64,000 nucleotides of DNA from Stigmatella aurantiaca DW4/3-1 (GCF_000165485.1 NC_014623.1:2809501-2873500); one strand, 5' to 3'; positions 52,746 to 61,270 are shown, counted from the stretch's first letter. The notes: a model not told the origin generated them from the sequence alone. Made by a program: numbers and translations.

Positions 52746-53435
52746 ATGCCCGCCCCCCCGCGCGCCGCCGTGTCCTTGCCCGAGGCCTTTACCCTGTCTG
52801 CTCGCCGGGCGCTGGCCCGTGCCGACCCCACGCTGGCCGCCCTGATGCGGAAGGTGGGGCCCTTCCGGCTCGAGCTCAAGCCGCTGCTCAGCCCCTTCGA
52901 GGCACTGGCTGAGTCCATCGTCTACCAGCAGCTTCACGGCCGCGCGGCGGCCGCCATCTTCGCCCGGCTGTGTGAGCGGGTGGGGAGTGGCACGGGCCTC
53001 ACGCCCGAGGCCCTCCTGGCCACGCCGGACGATGCGCTGAGGGCCGCCGGGGTGTCGGGCCCCAAGGCCGCGGCGCTGAAGGATCTGGCCGAGAAGACCC
53101 GGGCGGGAACGGTGCCCTCCCTGGCCCAGGTGCGGCGTCTGAGTGACGAGGCGCTCATCGAGCGGTTCTCCGCGGTGCGCGGCATTGGCCAGTGGACGGT
53201 GGAGATGCTGCTCATCTTCCGCCTCGGCCGGCCGGACGTGCTACCCGTGGACGATTACGCCATCCGCAAGGGCTTCATGTTCCTTCAGGGCTTGAAGGAG
53301 TCTCCTCGGCCCCGGGAGGTGCTGGCGTACGGAGAGCGGTGGCGTCCCTGGCGCAGCGTGGCGAGTTGGTACCTGTGGCGCTCGTTGGAGCTGCCGGAGA
53401 TCCAGGAAGCCTCCCGCCGCGCCAAGAAGGACTGA
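52746..53435 (+). CDS. AlkA-type DNA-3-methyladenine glycosylase
   Basis: A 229-residue HhH-GPD base-excision enzyme. The helix-hairpin-helix and catalytic region reads FSAVRGIGQWTVEMLLIFRLGRPDVLPVDDYAIRKG, with the catalytic Asp in PVDD. An upstream SIVYQQLHGRAA motif matches the AlkA core. It removes alkylated purines. The N-terminal AlkA domain is absent, which is normal for the short form. ATG 52746 is used; a GTG 18 bases earlier is possible. It follows the hemerythrin gene by 43 bases and may share its transcript. Confidence 0.88.
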   Translation: MPAPPRAAVSLPEAFTLSARRALARADPTLAALMRKVGPFRLELKPLLSPFEALAESIVYQQLHGRAAAAIFARLCERVGSGTGLTPEALLATPDDALRAAGVSGPKAAALKDLAEKTRAGTVPSLAQVRRLSDEALIERFSAVRGIGQWTVEMLLIFRLGRPDVLPVDDYAIRKGFMFLQGLKESPRPREVLAYGERWRPWRSVASWYLWRSLELPEIQEASRRAKKD

Positions 53436-53566
53436 CGGCGCAGCGCTGCTGGGCCAGGCACGCAGGGCCAGTTCCCGCTTGCCTGCTCCATCGCCAAGAG
53501 AGGGAGACGCGTGTTGCCGCCGCGCCGCAGCGTCCTCACCCCTTACGGCAAAGGAGCATAACCCGC

Positions 53567-54718
53567 ATGAGAGCATTGACCTATCAGGGCCCCTCCAAGG
53601 TTCGTGTGGAGAACAAGCCCGACCCGCGCATCGAGCATCCCCAGGACGTCATCTTGAAGGTAACCCGGGCGGCGATCTGTGGCTCGGACCTTCACCTTTT
53701 GCACGGCCTGGTGCCGGACACCCGCGTGGGCTGTACCTTCGGCCACGAGTTCACCGGCGTGGTCGAGGACATGGGCCGCGAGGTGAAGAGCCTGCGCCAG
53801 GGGGACCGCGTCGTGGTGCCCTTCAACATCTCTTGCGGCTCCTGCTTCTATTGCCAGCGCCACCTGACGGCCCTCTGTGAGAACTCCAACCCGGCCAGCG
53901 ATGTGGCCTCGGGGGTGTACGGCTATTCGCACACCACGGGCGGATTCGAGGGAGGGCAGGCCGAGTATGTGCGCGTGCCCTATGCGGACGTGGGGCCGAT
54001 GAAGATTCCAGACGACATGGACGAGGAGGAGGTGCTCTTTCTCAGCGACATCTTCCCCACTGGCTACCAGGGCGCGGAGATGGGGGAGATCAAGGCCGGT
54101 GAGACGGTGGTGGTCTTTGGCGCGGGCCCCGTGGGCCTGTTTGCCATGAAGTCCGCGTGGCTGATGGGCGCGGGCCGTGTCATCGCGGTGGACCACATCC
54201 CCTACCGGCTGGCCTTCGCCGAGCAGTACGCGAAGGTGGAGACGGTGAACTTCAAGGAAGTGGGCGACGTGGTGATGCACCTCCGGGAGATGTGTGGCGG
54301 CCGGGGCGCGGACGTGTGCATCGACGCGGTGGGCATGGAGGCGGACGGCTCGAAGATGCACACCGTGCTGGGCCTGGTGATGAAGGCGGAGGCGGGAGCG
54401 CCCACCGCCATCAACTGGTGCATCGACACCGTGCGCAAGGGGGGCAACGTCTCCATCATCGGCGTGTATGGGCCCCCCTGGAACCTGGTGTCGATCGGCA
54501 CGGCGATGAACAAGGGGCTCACGCTGCGGATGAACCAGTGCAACGTGCGCCGCTACATGCCCCACCTGCTGGAGCACATCCGCTCCGGCCGCGTGGATGC
54601 CAAGGGCATCATCACCCACCGCTTCTCGCTGGAGGATGCGCCCCAGGCCTACCACCTGTTCGCCCAGAAGCGGGACAACTGCGTGAAGTGCGTCCTGGCG
54701 CCTCACGGCCACGCGTGA
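53567..54718 (+). CDS. zinc-dependent alcohol dehydrogenase (MDR family)
   Basis: A 383-residue medium-chain dehydrogenase. The catalytic zinc site has CGSDLHLLHG (Cys) and GHEFTGVVE (His, Glu); the structural zinc site has CGSCFYCQRHLTALC. The Rossmann motif is VFGAGPVGLFAM. The sequence resembles the formaldehyde dehydrogenase/threonine dehydrogenase-like group, and MNKGLTLRMNQCNVRRY near the end is typical of it. The substrate is probably a small aldehyde or alcohol. ATG 53567 has AAGGAG 11 bases upstream. A tail-anchored protein follows after 15 bases. Confidence 0.9.
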   Translation: MRALTYQGPSKVRVENKPDPRIEHPQDVILKVTRAAICGSDLHLLHGLVPDTRVGCTFGHEFTGVVEDMGREVKSLRQGDRVVVPFNISCGSCFYCQRHLTALCENSNPASDVASGVYGYSHTTGGFEGGQAEYVRVPYADVGPMKIPDDMDEEEVLFLSDIFPTGYQGAEMGEIKAGETVVVFGAGPVGLFAMKSAWLMGAGRVIAVDHIPYRLAFAEQYAKVETVNFKEVGDVVMHLREMCGGRGADVCIDAVGMEADGSKMHTVLGLVMKAEAGAPTAINWCIDTVRKGGNVSIIGVYGPPWNLVSIGTAMNKGLTLRMNQCNVRRYMPHLLEHIRSGRVDAKGIITHRFSLEDAPQAYHLFAQKRDNCVKCVLAPHGHA

Positions 54719-54733
54719 CGAGGGGAGACAGCC

Positions 54734-55123
54734 ATGCAGAACTCAACGATCAAGGGCAGGGGAGTGGATGCGGCTCCGGAGCAGCGGCCCGGCGTGCCCA
54801 TGGAGACCGAGCCGCAGCCGCTGGCGGGCGCACAGTCTCCCATCACGCAACAGCACACGGATGTCCCCGTGTTCAAGCATGGGGGCCGGGCGCAGATGCC
54901 GCCCGTGTATGGGACGGCGATTCCCCCGAAGGGCCTGAGCGGTGCGGTGCGCAAGGTGGCCTACCGCTACCCGGACCACTGGACGCGGCACTGGATGATG
55001 CTGCTCGCGGCGGACCGGATGGATGTGTGGGAGCACCGGCTCCGGAGGTTTCTTCCCGCGGGCCTCGCCGTGGCATCGGTCGCCGCCATCGGCGGGCTGA
55101 CGTGGAAGTTCACCCGTCGCTAG
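54734..55123 (+). CDS. tail-anchored hypothetical protein
   Basis: A 129-residue protein with an unstructured, Pro/Gln-rich N-terminus. A segment of about residues 68-105 (AVRKVAYRYPDHWTRHWMMLLAADRMDVWEHR region) looks helical and charged, and is followed by one membrane helix (FLPAGLAVASVAAIGGLTW) at the C-terminus. It is 15 bases behind the alcohol dehydrogenase gene and its 3' end overlaps the convergent MFS gene by 14 bases. Not recognised; it may anchor or recruit a partner enzyme. Confidence 0.7.
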   Translation: MQNSTIKGRGVDAAPEQRPGVPMETEPQPLAGAQSPITQQHTDVPVFKHGGRAQMPPVYGTAIPPKGLSGAVRKVAYRYPDHWTRHWMMLLAADRMDVWEHRLRRFLPAGLAVASVAAIGGLTWKFTRR

Positions 55124-56360
55124 GCAGCGCTTGAGGTGGACTGCTCCGGGGGCGCTGTCGCAGTCCCCGGAGCGGCACCAGCAGGAAGAGGAAGGCCACG
55201 GAGAGGGCGGTGCCCAGGAGAAACGCCTGGGCATAGCTCCAGTGCGCGGCCCCCACGAGCAATCCGCCGATGGGGCCTCCGGGGGCCTTGCCCAGCACCT
55301 CGATGCTGGCGAACAGCGTGTAGTGGGTGGCGCCGATGCGCGGGTCCACCTGCGACATCATGAAGGCGAACATCACGGTGGTCAGCGCGCCGCCAAAGAA
55401 CTCCTCGGCCATGGTGACGCCGATGATGCTGGGGTCGGAGACCCCCCACTGCGCCAGCCACCACCGGCCCGCCAGCGGCACGACGCGGAGCCCCGCGGTC
55501 AGCCAGAGGGCTCCCAGCAAGGGCATCCGGGTGGCGAGCAGCCCGCCGGCGGTGGAGCCGAGCAGCGAGGCGGCCATCCCCCATGTTCCCACCCAGAGGC
55601 CGATCTGTTCGGGACGAACCCCCACGTGAACCAGAAACACCTTGAAGAGCACATCCGACAGGGACTCGCCGAGCTTGTAGGTGGCGATGAAGAGCAGCAC
55701 CCAGCCGGTGCCCGGCAGGAGGAACGCCTCCCGGAGCCGGGCCAGCACCTCGCGCCAGCTCGTCCGCTCCGAGGTGCGCTCCCGGGGCGCGGGCTCCCGG
55801 GCGAACAGCGTGATGAGGAAGACGGTGAGGCTGAGCCCCGCCATGGACAGGAACAAGCCGCGCCAGCCAATGGACTGGCTGGCCCAGACAAGGAGGCCCC
55901 CGCCGGTGAGCATTCCCAGCTTGTAGCCCACCACCTGCGCCGTGTTGCCCAGGCCCATCTCCTCGGGCCGCAGCAAGTCCACCGCCAGCCCATCCACCGC
56001 GATGTCCTGCGTGGCGGCCAGCAGGTTCATCAGGAAGATGAGGCCCAGCAGCACGGGCAAGGCCCCCTCGACGGGAACGAAAGCGGCCAGGGCACACGTG
56101 GCGGCCAGGGCCACCTGGAGCGGGAGGATCCAGGATTTGCGCCGGCCGATGCGCGGGGAGCCGTAGCGATCCACGAGCGGCGCCCAGAGCGCCTTGAACA
56201 TCCAAGGCAGGGAGAGCAGCCCCAGAAAGCCGATGGCCGTGACCGAGACGCCCTGCGTCCGCAGGTAGACGGGCAGGGCGGTGGCCTGGAAGCCAAAGGG
56301 CATGCCCTGGACGAAGTAAAGCGCGCCGAGCAGGCCCAGTTTGGACGGAGAGAGCTTCAC
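55110..56360 (-). CDS. AmpG-like MFS transporter
   Basis: A 416-residue permease with 12 predicted helices. The N-terminus KLGLLGALYFVQGMPFGFQATALPVYLR and the region AATQDIAVDGLAVD match the AmpG/acetyl-CoA transporter-like MFS group. AmpG imports muropeptides for wall recycling, but the substrate here is not certain. The gene follows the aminotransferase gene with an ATGA overlap. No ampD, nagZ or ampR gene is in the window. Confidence 0.82.
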   Translation of the reverse strand: MKLSPSKLGLLGALYFVQGMPFGFQATALPVYLRTQGVSVTAIGFLGLLSLPWMFKALWAPLVDRYGSPRIGRRKSWILPLQVALAATCALAAFVPVEGALPVLLGLIFLMNLLAATQDIAVDGLAVDLLRPEEMGLGNTAQVVGYKLGMLTGGGLLVWASQSIGWRGLFLSMAGLSLTVFLITLFAREPAPRERTSERTSWREVLARLREAFLLPGTGWVLLFIATYKLGESLSDVLFKVFLVHVGVRPEQIGLWVGTWGMAASLLGSTAGGLLATRMPLLGALWLTAGLRVVPLAGRWWLAQWGVSDPSIIGVTMAEEFFGGALTTVMFAFMMSQVDPRIGATHYTLFASIEVLGKAPGGPIGGLLVGAAHWSYAQAFLLGTALSVAFLFLLVPLRGLRQRPRSSPPQALPSDG

Positions 56361-57643
56361 GGAGCCGAGGGCAACCGGGTGTACTGCATCACCATCGCTT
56401 CGAGCCGTGAGAGGGCCTTGTCCAACACCTCCATGGAGGGGCCGAACGACAGGCGCACGTAGGTGCGGAAGCGCGAGGCGCGGGCGCGGCGCTTGCCGGG
56501 GTTCACGTCGAAGAACTCCCCCGGCACGCAGATGATCTTCTGCTCCAGGGCCGCCCGGAAGAAGCCCATCCCGTCATTGAGGGGAGGGGGCAGCCCCGCC
56601 ACGTTGCCCCAGACGTAGAACGTCCCATCCGGTGGGCGATCCGTGCGGATGCCCAGGCGCTCCAGCCGGGAGTGGAACCGGTCCCGCTTCTCGCGGAAGG
56701 CCGCGTTGATGGCCAGGGTCTCCGCCACCACGGGCTGCTCCTCCAACAAAGGGAGGGCGGCCCGCTGCAACGGCCGGGAGCCCCCGCCATCCAGGAAGCT
56801 GCCCGCGCTGGAGATGGCCTCGATGACCTGGCGGGGCGCGACCGTCCACGTCATCCGCCAGCCGGGATAACGCCAGTTCTTCGTGAAGCCGTCGAAAAGC
56901 ACCACCGGATCCCGGTTCACGTCCTCCACGTAGCGCGCGGCGCTCTCGGTGGGCAGGTGCCCGGGACGCCCCGTCCACACGTAGTGGGAGTAGAACTCGT
57001 CGATGAGCAGCGCGCACTCCTGTTCGCGGGCCACACCCACCCAGCGCGCCAGCTCGTCGCCGTGCACCAACTTTCCCGTGGGATTGCAGGGGTTGGAGAA
57101 GAGCAGGGCGGACAGGCCGCGCCCCTGCACCTCGCGCCGCAGATCCTCGTGGGTGAAGGCGTAGCCGCGCTCTCCCTCCAGGAGGATGGGGATGGAGGTG
57201 AACGCCTTGAAGACGTCCAGCAGCTCCTCGTACGCGGTGTAGTCCGGCAGGAAGTGGCCCAGGTTCACCGCGCCCAGGCTGGCCGCGGCGCGGGTGAGCG
57301 CCGCGCGGCCTCCGCCGGACAGACACACGTTCTCCGCGCTGTACTGGCTGGGCATCCCGCGCCGGTAGAGGCGGTTGTACAGGCTGGCGACGGCCTCGCG
57401 GACCTCCCACAGCCCCGCCACCGGCGCGTACTCCAGGTCTCCCACGTCCACGGAGACGTGTCCCACCCGGGGGGGGGCGCCGGGCAGCTCGCCGGTCTCG
57501 GGCTGGCCCTGGCCCAGATTGCACCACTCGGGGTCGGACGGGCGGTAGCCGCGGCGGCCTGCTTCGGTGGTGACATAGATGACACCCGTGCGCGGCACGG
57601 TGCGAAACGCTGGAATGGGTGTTTCTTCGCTCACGCCGCGCAC
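56357..57643 (-). CDS. PLP-dependent aminotransferase, class I/II
   Basis: A 428-residue fold-type I aminotransferase. The PLP-binding Lys is in DGFTKNWRYPGWRMTW, with NPCNPTGK and LLIDEFYSHYVW as the usual substrate and cofactor loops. A start at GTG 57643 or 57634 is possible; neither has a clear ribosome site. It overlaps the AmpG-like gene by 4 bases, so the two form an operon. The substrate is not identifiable. Confidence 0.88.
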   Translation of the reverse strand: MRGVSEETPIPAFRTVPRTGVIYVTTEAGRRGYRPSDPEWCNLGQGQPETGELPGAPPRVGHVSVDVGDLEYAPVAGLWEVREAVASLYNRLYRRGMPSQYSAENVCLSGGGRAALTRAAASLGAVNLGHFLPDYTAYEELLDVFKAFTSIPILLEGERGYAFTHEDLRREVQGRGLSALLFSNPCNPTGKLVHGDELARWVGVAREQECALLIDEFYSHYVWTGRPGHLPTESAARYVEDVNRDPVVLFDGFTKNWRYPGWRMTWTVAPRQVIEAISSAGSFLDGGGSRPLQRAALPLLEEQPVVAETLAINAAFREKRDRFHSRLERLGIRTDRPPDGTFYVWGNVAGLPPPLNDGMGFFRAALEQKIICVPGEFFDVNPGKRRARASRFRTYVRLSFGPSMEVLDKALSRLEAMVMQYTRLPSAP

Positions 57644-57692
57644 GCTACCGGAGGTTGGGCCCGAGCGCCCGTCTTCCGTGATCCGCCCTGCG

Positions 57693-58169
57693 TTACTCGC
57701 CCAGCGTGGCGCGCAGGAACCAGGTGTGCTTCTCGAACTCCGTGATGGCGCCCGTCAGCAGGTCCACCGTGTCCGTGTCCTGGTGCTGCTCGACCAGCTT
57801 CCGGCTCTCGCGCAGGCCGGCCAGGTACAGGTCGAACCGGTCGGCCAGCAGCTTCACGTGGTCCAGGTCCTTCACCGTCTCCTGCTGGTACTCCGGAATG
57901 CGGCTGGTCTTCGCCACGTGCCGGGTGGTGCCGTAGGCCCGGGCGCCCAACGTCACCGCGCGCTCGGCGATCGCGTCGTTGTGGCCCGCGAGGCTCACCG
58001 CGAAGGTCTCGAACAGCGGGTGCAGCGATGCGAACTGCGGGCCCTTGATGTTCCAGTGGGCGACTTTGATCTGGCTGTGCAGGTCCAGTCCGTCCGACAG
58101 CCGCTCATTCAGCGACGCGGCGATGGGGGCACGGGCTTGCTCGGAAAGGGGGCTTGGGCTGCGGTACAT
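57693..58169 (-). CDS. dps: Dps-type ferritin-like DNA protection protein
   Basis: A 158-residue miniferritin. Family markers are VAHWNIKGPQFASLHPLFE (ferroxidase His and Glu) and GHNDAIAERAVTLGA (Asp, Glu). It forms a 12-mer that oxidises Fe(II) with H2O2 and protects DNA. ATG 58169 has AAGGATG upstream; an upstream in-frame start at 58259 lies in the terminator region and is not used. The N-terminus lacks a Lys-rich DNA-binding tail. It lies downstream of ahpC-ahpD but behind a terminator, so it probably has its own promoter. Confidence 0.9.
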   Translation of the reverse strand: MYRSPSPLSEQARAPIAASLNERLSDGLDLHSQIKVAHWNIKGPQFASLHPLFETFAVSLAGHNDAIAERAVTLGARAYGTTRHVAKTSRIPEYQQETVKDLDHVKLLADRFDLYLAGLRESRKLVEQHQDTDTVDLLTGAITEFEKHTWFLRATLGE

Positions 58170-58243
58170 GGTTTCATCCTTTCGTGAGGGTGTGGGCAAT
58201 GCGCTCTTCTTGAAAGCTTGGATGCGCAAGTCCAAAAGACAGA

Positions 58244-58273
58244 GCGCCCCCGGGTGCATTCACCCGGGGGCGC
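58244..58273 (-). terminator. intrinsic terminator after ahpC-ahpD
   Basis: A perfect 13-base stem (GCGCCCCCGGGTG at 58244-58256 and CACCCGGGGGCGC at 58261-58273) closes a 4-base loop. Read on the minus strand it is followed by TCTGTCTTTT. It lies 25 bases after the ahpD stop and upstream of dps, separating the two units. Confidence 0.8.
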
Positions 58274-58298
58274 CCATGACAGCTCGCTTCAAAACGGC

Positions 58299-58823
58299 TT
58301 ATGACTCCAGGCCGACCGCCGCGGCATGGATGACGGCCGCGATGCGGACCGCGTCGTGCACCTGATCCTCCGACAGGCCGCCTTCGATGACGACCTTCTC
58401 GTGGGACTGCACGCACATCTCGCAGCCGTTGATGGCGCTGACGGCCAGGCAGACCAGCTCGAAGTCCACCTTGTTCGTCAGCACCTGGGCCAGACGGTTC
58501 ATTCGCAGCCCCGGGCGCTTGGTCGAGTAGGACTCCTTCCCGATCATGTGCCGGAACCGGTAGTACACGTTGTTCATCCCCATCAGCGAGGCCGCGGCGC
58601 GGGCGTCCTCGATGACGGGATCGGGGTTGGCCAGGGCCTTCTTCGCCTCGTTGATCACGGCCTCCTTCAGCCGCTCATTCCGGGCGGCGAAGGCGCACGC
58701 GACGGCCACGCCCCAGCGCTGCTCCGGGGTGAGGCTGCCACCCTCCAGGACGGCCTGGAGGTTGAGGCGGGTGTCCTTGTGGGAATCCGCGAGTTCCCCG
58801 CGGATGACTTCGATCGAGGCCAT
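58299..58823 (-). CDS. ahpD: AhpD-like alkylhydroperoxidase
   Basis: A 174-residue carboxymuconolactone decarboxylase-like protein. The redox motif CEMCVQSHEK (CxxC with the following His) is that of AhpD, the reductant of AhpC in mycobacteria. Length and the helical pattern match AhpD. It starts 6 bases after the ahpC stop and must be cotranscribed with it. The pairing with a CPC-type AhpC supports a real AhpC/AhpD system rather than an AhpF system. Confidence 0.93.
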   Translation of the reverse strand: MASIEVIRGELADSHKDTRLNLQAVLEGGSLTPEQRWGVAVACAFAARNERLKEAVINEAKKALANPDPVIEDARAAASLMGMNNVYYRFRHMIGKESYSTKRPGLRMNRLAQVLTNKVDFELVCLAVSAINGCEMCVQSHEKVVIEGGLSEDQVHDAVRIAAVIHAAAVGLES

Positions 58824-58829
58824 GGTGGA

Positions 58830-59384
58830 CTACCCCGCCTTCGCCAGCTTCGAGGTGAGCGTCTCCTCACCCTTCTGCCAGTTGCAGGGGCACAGCTCGT
58901 CGGTCTGGAACGCGTCCAGGGTGCGCACCACCTCCGCGACGTTGCGGCCCACCGACAAGTCGTTCACCGACACGTGGCGGATGATGCCCTGGGGGTCGAT
59001 GATGAAGGTCGCGCGCAGCGCCACGCCCTCCTCCTTGTGGAGGATGCCCAGCGCGTTGGTCAGCTCGTGCTTCAGGTCCGCCAGCATGGGGAAGGGCAGG
59101 TTCTTCAGGTCCGCGTGGTGCGTGCGCCACGCGTGGTGCACGAACTCGCTGTCGGTGCTCAGGCCGAGCACCTGCGCGTCGCGGTCATTGAAGTCCTTGT
59201 TCTTCTTCCCGAACTCGGCGATCTCGGTCGGGCAGATGAAGGTGAAGTCCTTCGGCCACGCAAACAGGATGATCCACTTTCCCTTGTAGGTGTCCTGGGT
59301 GATGGTCGTGAACTCCTTGCCCTTCTCGAGGCTCACGGTGGCCTTCACGGAGAAATTCGGAAGCTTGTCGCCAACGGTCAGCAT
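58830..59384 (-). CDS. ahpC: alkyl hydroperoxide reductase AhpC
   Basis: A 184-residue 2-Cys peroxiredoxin. The peroxidatic Cys51 is in FTFICPTE, and the C-terminal ELCPCNW supplies two cysteines, as in AhpC enzymes that use AhpD. It reduces organic peroxides and peroxynitrite. ATG 59384 has AAGGAG 9 bases upstream. A -24/-12 promoter and a 5' leader hairpin precede it, and a sigma-54 activator gene diverges from it. Confidence 0.95.
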   Translation of the reverse strand: MLTVGDKLPNFSVKATVSLEKGKEFTTITQDTYKGKWIILFAWPKDFTFICPTEIAEFGKKNKDFNDRDAQVLGLSTDSEFVHHAWRTHHADLKNLPFPMLADLKHELTNALGILHKEEGVALRATFIIDPQGIIRHVSVNDLSVGRNVAEVVRTLDAFQTDELCPCNWQKGEETLTSKLAKAG

Positions 59385-59409
59385 GGTGTTTGACTCCTTG
59401 GGGGGTAAG

Positions 59410-59430
59410 GGCCCGTCCCCAAGACGGGCC
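59410..59430 (-). other. hairpin in the ahpC leader
   Basis: GGCCCGTC (59410-59417) and GACGGGCC (59423-59430) form a perfect 8-base stem with a 5-base loop in the expected 5' leader of ahpC, about 10 bases upstream of the AAGGAG ribosome site. It could affect mRNA stability or translation. There is no U-tract after it, so it is not a typical terminator. Confidence 0.5.
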
Positions 59431-59457
59431 GAAAGTTGTTGCGTCAGCTACCACTAG

Positions 59458-59473
59458 AGCAGGGGTCGTGCCA
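59458..59473 (-). promoter_or_regulatory. sigma-54 (-24/-12) promoter of ahpC-ahpD
   Basis: On the minus strand the sequence reads TGGCAC, five bases, CTGCT (59473 to 59458), a close match to the TGGCAC-N5-TTGCA consensus with the invariant GG and GC. The expected start of transcription is near 59446, giving a leader of about 60 bases. An RpoN-dependent activator is encoded divergently 66 bases away and is the obvious candidate regulator. Confidence 0.75.
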
Positions 59474-59538
59474 GAAAAACGGCCTCAATCTATTCAAGAG
59501 GTTACGCGAGCAGCCTCAGGAAAAGCCCCGCCGGAAAG

Positions 59539-61188
59539 GTGAATAACGGCATCTCGGTACGCTTTGCCACTGCAATTTCGGTGGCCACTGACTATTCGTG
59601 TGACATGGTGGACGATTCAAAGGGGAGCACCTCCCTGGAGCGAGTGCCGGAGGACAAGGACCTGCTCGAGCTGGCGAGTGCGGAGCCTTCCGTGTCGGAG
59701 CTGCTCCGGCGGGGTCTGGATTGGGTAACCCGCATCGCCCGCTTTGATCTGGCGACGCTCTTTTTATTGAGGGATGCCCGCCTGGTGGCCGTGGCGGCCC
59801 GGGGGCCATTGGCCAACGCCCAGGTCCGGGGCCATGTGCTCGAACTGGCGCGCTTTCCCCAAGTCCGGCAGGCCCTGGAGACGCGCCGCGCCCGGGCCTT
59901 CACCGAAGAGGACCACACGGGCGAGGGGGACCCCTTCGATGGGGTGCTGGACCTGCCGCCGGGACACTCGTGCATGGTGGTGCCGCTGTGCTCGGGGGAG
60001 CGGTGCTACGGCGTGCTCACCTTGGACCGCGTCGAATGTGAAACCTACGCCCCGTCCGTGGTGGAGCTGGTCGAGGTGTACGGTCAGATTCTGGCCACGG
60101 CGCTCCAGAACGCCGAGCAACGGGCCACCTTCGAGCGGATGCACCGGCAGGACCGCGAGCACGCCAAGCTGCTGGAGTCCGAGCTGGGCGGGGACTCGGA
60201 GGGAATCCTCGAGACGAGCCTGAGCCCGGTGATGAGGGACTTGGCGCGGCGGGCCCGCCAGGTGGCGGAGACGGACACGCCGGTGCTGCTGCTCGGAGAG
60301 ACGGGGACGGGCAAGGAGCGGCTGGCCCGGGCCATCCACCGGTGGAGTGCCCGGGCGGACCAGCCCTTCGTCACCCTCAACTGCGCGGCCATTCCCGCGG
60401 GCTTGTTGGAGAGCGAACTGTTCGGCCACGTGAAGGGCTCCTTCACCGGCGCCATCAAGGACCGGGCCGGCCGCTTCCAGATGGCGCATCGCGGCACGCT
60501 GCTGCTGGATGAGATTGGCGAGCTGCCGGTGGACTTGCAGGCCAAGCTGCTGCGGGCCCTGCAGGAGAAGACGTTCGAGCCGGTGGGCAGCGACCGGGTG
60601 GTGCGCGCGGATGTCCGCATCCTGGCGGCCACCCATGTGGACTTGCAGCAGGCCATCGCCCAGCGGCGTTTCCGGGAGGACCTGTACTACCGGCTGAGCG
60701 TCTTCCCGCTGCGGCTGCCCCCCTTGCGGGAGAGGCGCGAAGACCTGGCTCAGTTGTGTGCCTTCCTGCTGGCGGAGCAGGTCCGGCGCACGGGACGGCG
60801 TGGCATGCGGGTCACCCCCGAGGGGCTGGCGCGGCTGGCGGCCTATGACTGGCCGGGCAACCTGCGCGAGCTGGCCAATGTCTTGGAGCGCGCCACCATT
60901 CTTTCACCGGGATTGGAACTGGGGCCGCACGCCTTCGAGTTGCCCACGCGTGCGCCCATGGAGGTGCCCGAGGTCCGGCCCGCCGCCATGACGTTGGAGG
61001 ACGTCCCCACGCTGGCCAAGGTACAACGGGAACACATTCTTCGGGTGCTCTCCCTCACCAAGGGGCGCATCTACGGCCCGGGCGGGGCGGCGGAACTGCT
61101 GGGGCTCAAGCCCTCCACGCTCCAGAGCCGGATGAAGAAGCTGGGCATTGCACGCCAGGATCAATTCGTCATCGAAGGCCCGCGCTAA
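59539..61188 (+). CDS. GAF - AAA+ - Fis sigma-54 activator
   Basis: A 549-residue enhancer-binding protein. A GAF-like sensor domain spans about residues 50-190. The AAA+ domain has Walker A GETGTGKE, the sigma-54 contact loop GSFTGA (about 300; usual form GAFTGA), Walker B TLLLDEIGELP and FREDLYYRLSVFPL. A C-terminal Fis-type HTH contains GGAAELLGLKPSTLQSRMKKLGI. It is an NtrC/NorR-like activator for RpoN. GTG 59539 is used with GGAAAG close upstream; an ATG at 59605 is possible. It is divergent from ahpC, which has a -24/-12 promoter, so it probably controls ahpCD in response to peroxide or another ligand of the GAF domain. Confidence 0.93.
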   Translation: MNNGISVRFATAISVATDYSCDMVDDSKGSTSLERVPEDKDLLELASAEPSVSELLRRGLDWVTRIARFDLATLFLLRDARLVAVAARGPLANAQVRGHVLELARFPQVRQALETRRARAFTEEDHTGEGDPFDGVLDLPPGHSCMVVPLCSGERCYGVLTLDRVECETYAPSVVELVEVYGQILATALQNAEQRATFERMHRQDREHAKLLESELGGDSEGILETSLSPVMRDLARRARQVAETDTPVLLLGETGTGKERLARAIHRWSARADQPFVTLNCAAIPAGLLESELFGHVKGSFTGAIKDRAGRFQMAHRGTLLLDEIGELPVDLQAKLLRALQEKTFEPVGSDRVVRADVRILAATHVDLQQAIAQRRFREDLYYRLSVFPLRLPPLRERREDLAQLCAFLLAEQVRRTGRRGMRVTPEGLARLAAYDWPGNLRELANVLERATILSPGLELGPHAFELPTRAPMEVPEVRPAAMTLEDVPTLAKVQREHILRVLSLTKGRIYGPGGAAELLGLKPSTLQSRMKKLGIARQDQFVIEGPR

Positions 61189-61210
61189 AGGTCCACGCTG
61201 ACCCGGCTGG

Positions 61211-61270
61211 GTGAGAACAGCCCTGTGAAACAGGGTGCGTGAGTCTGGAACGCCCCGTGCGTGTTCTCAC
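61211..61270. other. nested inverted repeats upstream of the secreted propeller gene
   Basis: GTGAGAACA at 61211-61219 is perfectly complementary to TGTTCTCAC at 61262-61270. Inside lies a second stem, CCCTGT (61221-61226) with ACAGGG (61230-61235) around GAA. The structure lies 140 bases before the next gene and 22 bases after the activator gene. It could be a leader RNA structure, a terminator without a U-tract, or an operator. Confidence 0.4.

Noticed and set aside
55110-57643. Muropeptide recycling cluster
   Set aside because: Only an AmpG-like permease and a PLP aminotransferase are present; no ampD, nagZ, anmK or murein-specific enzyme adjoins them.
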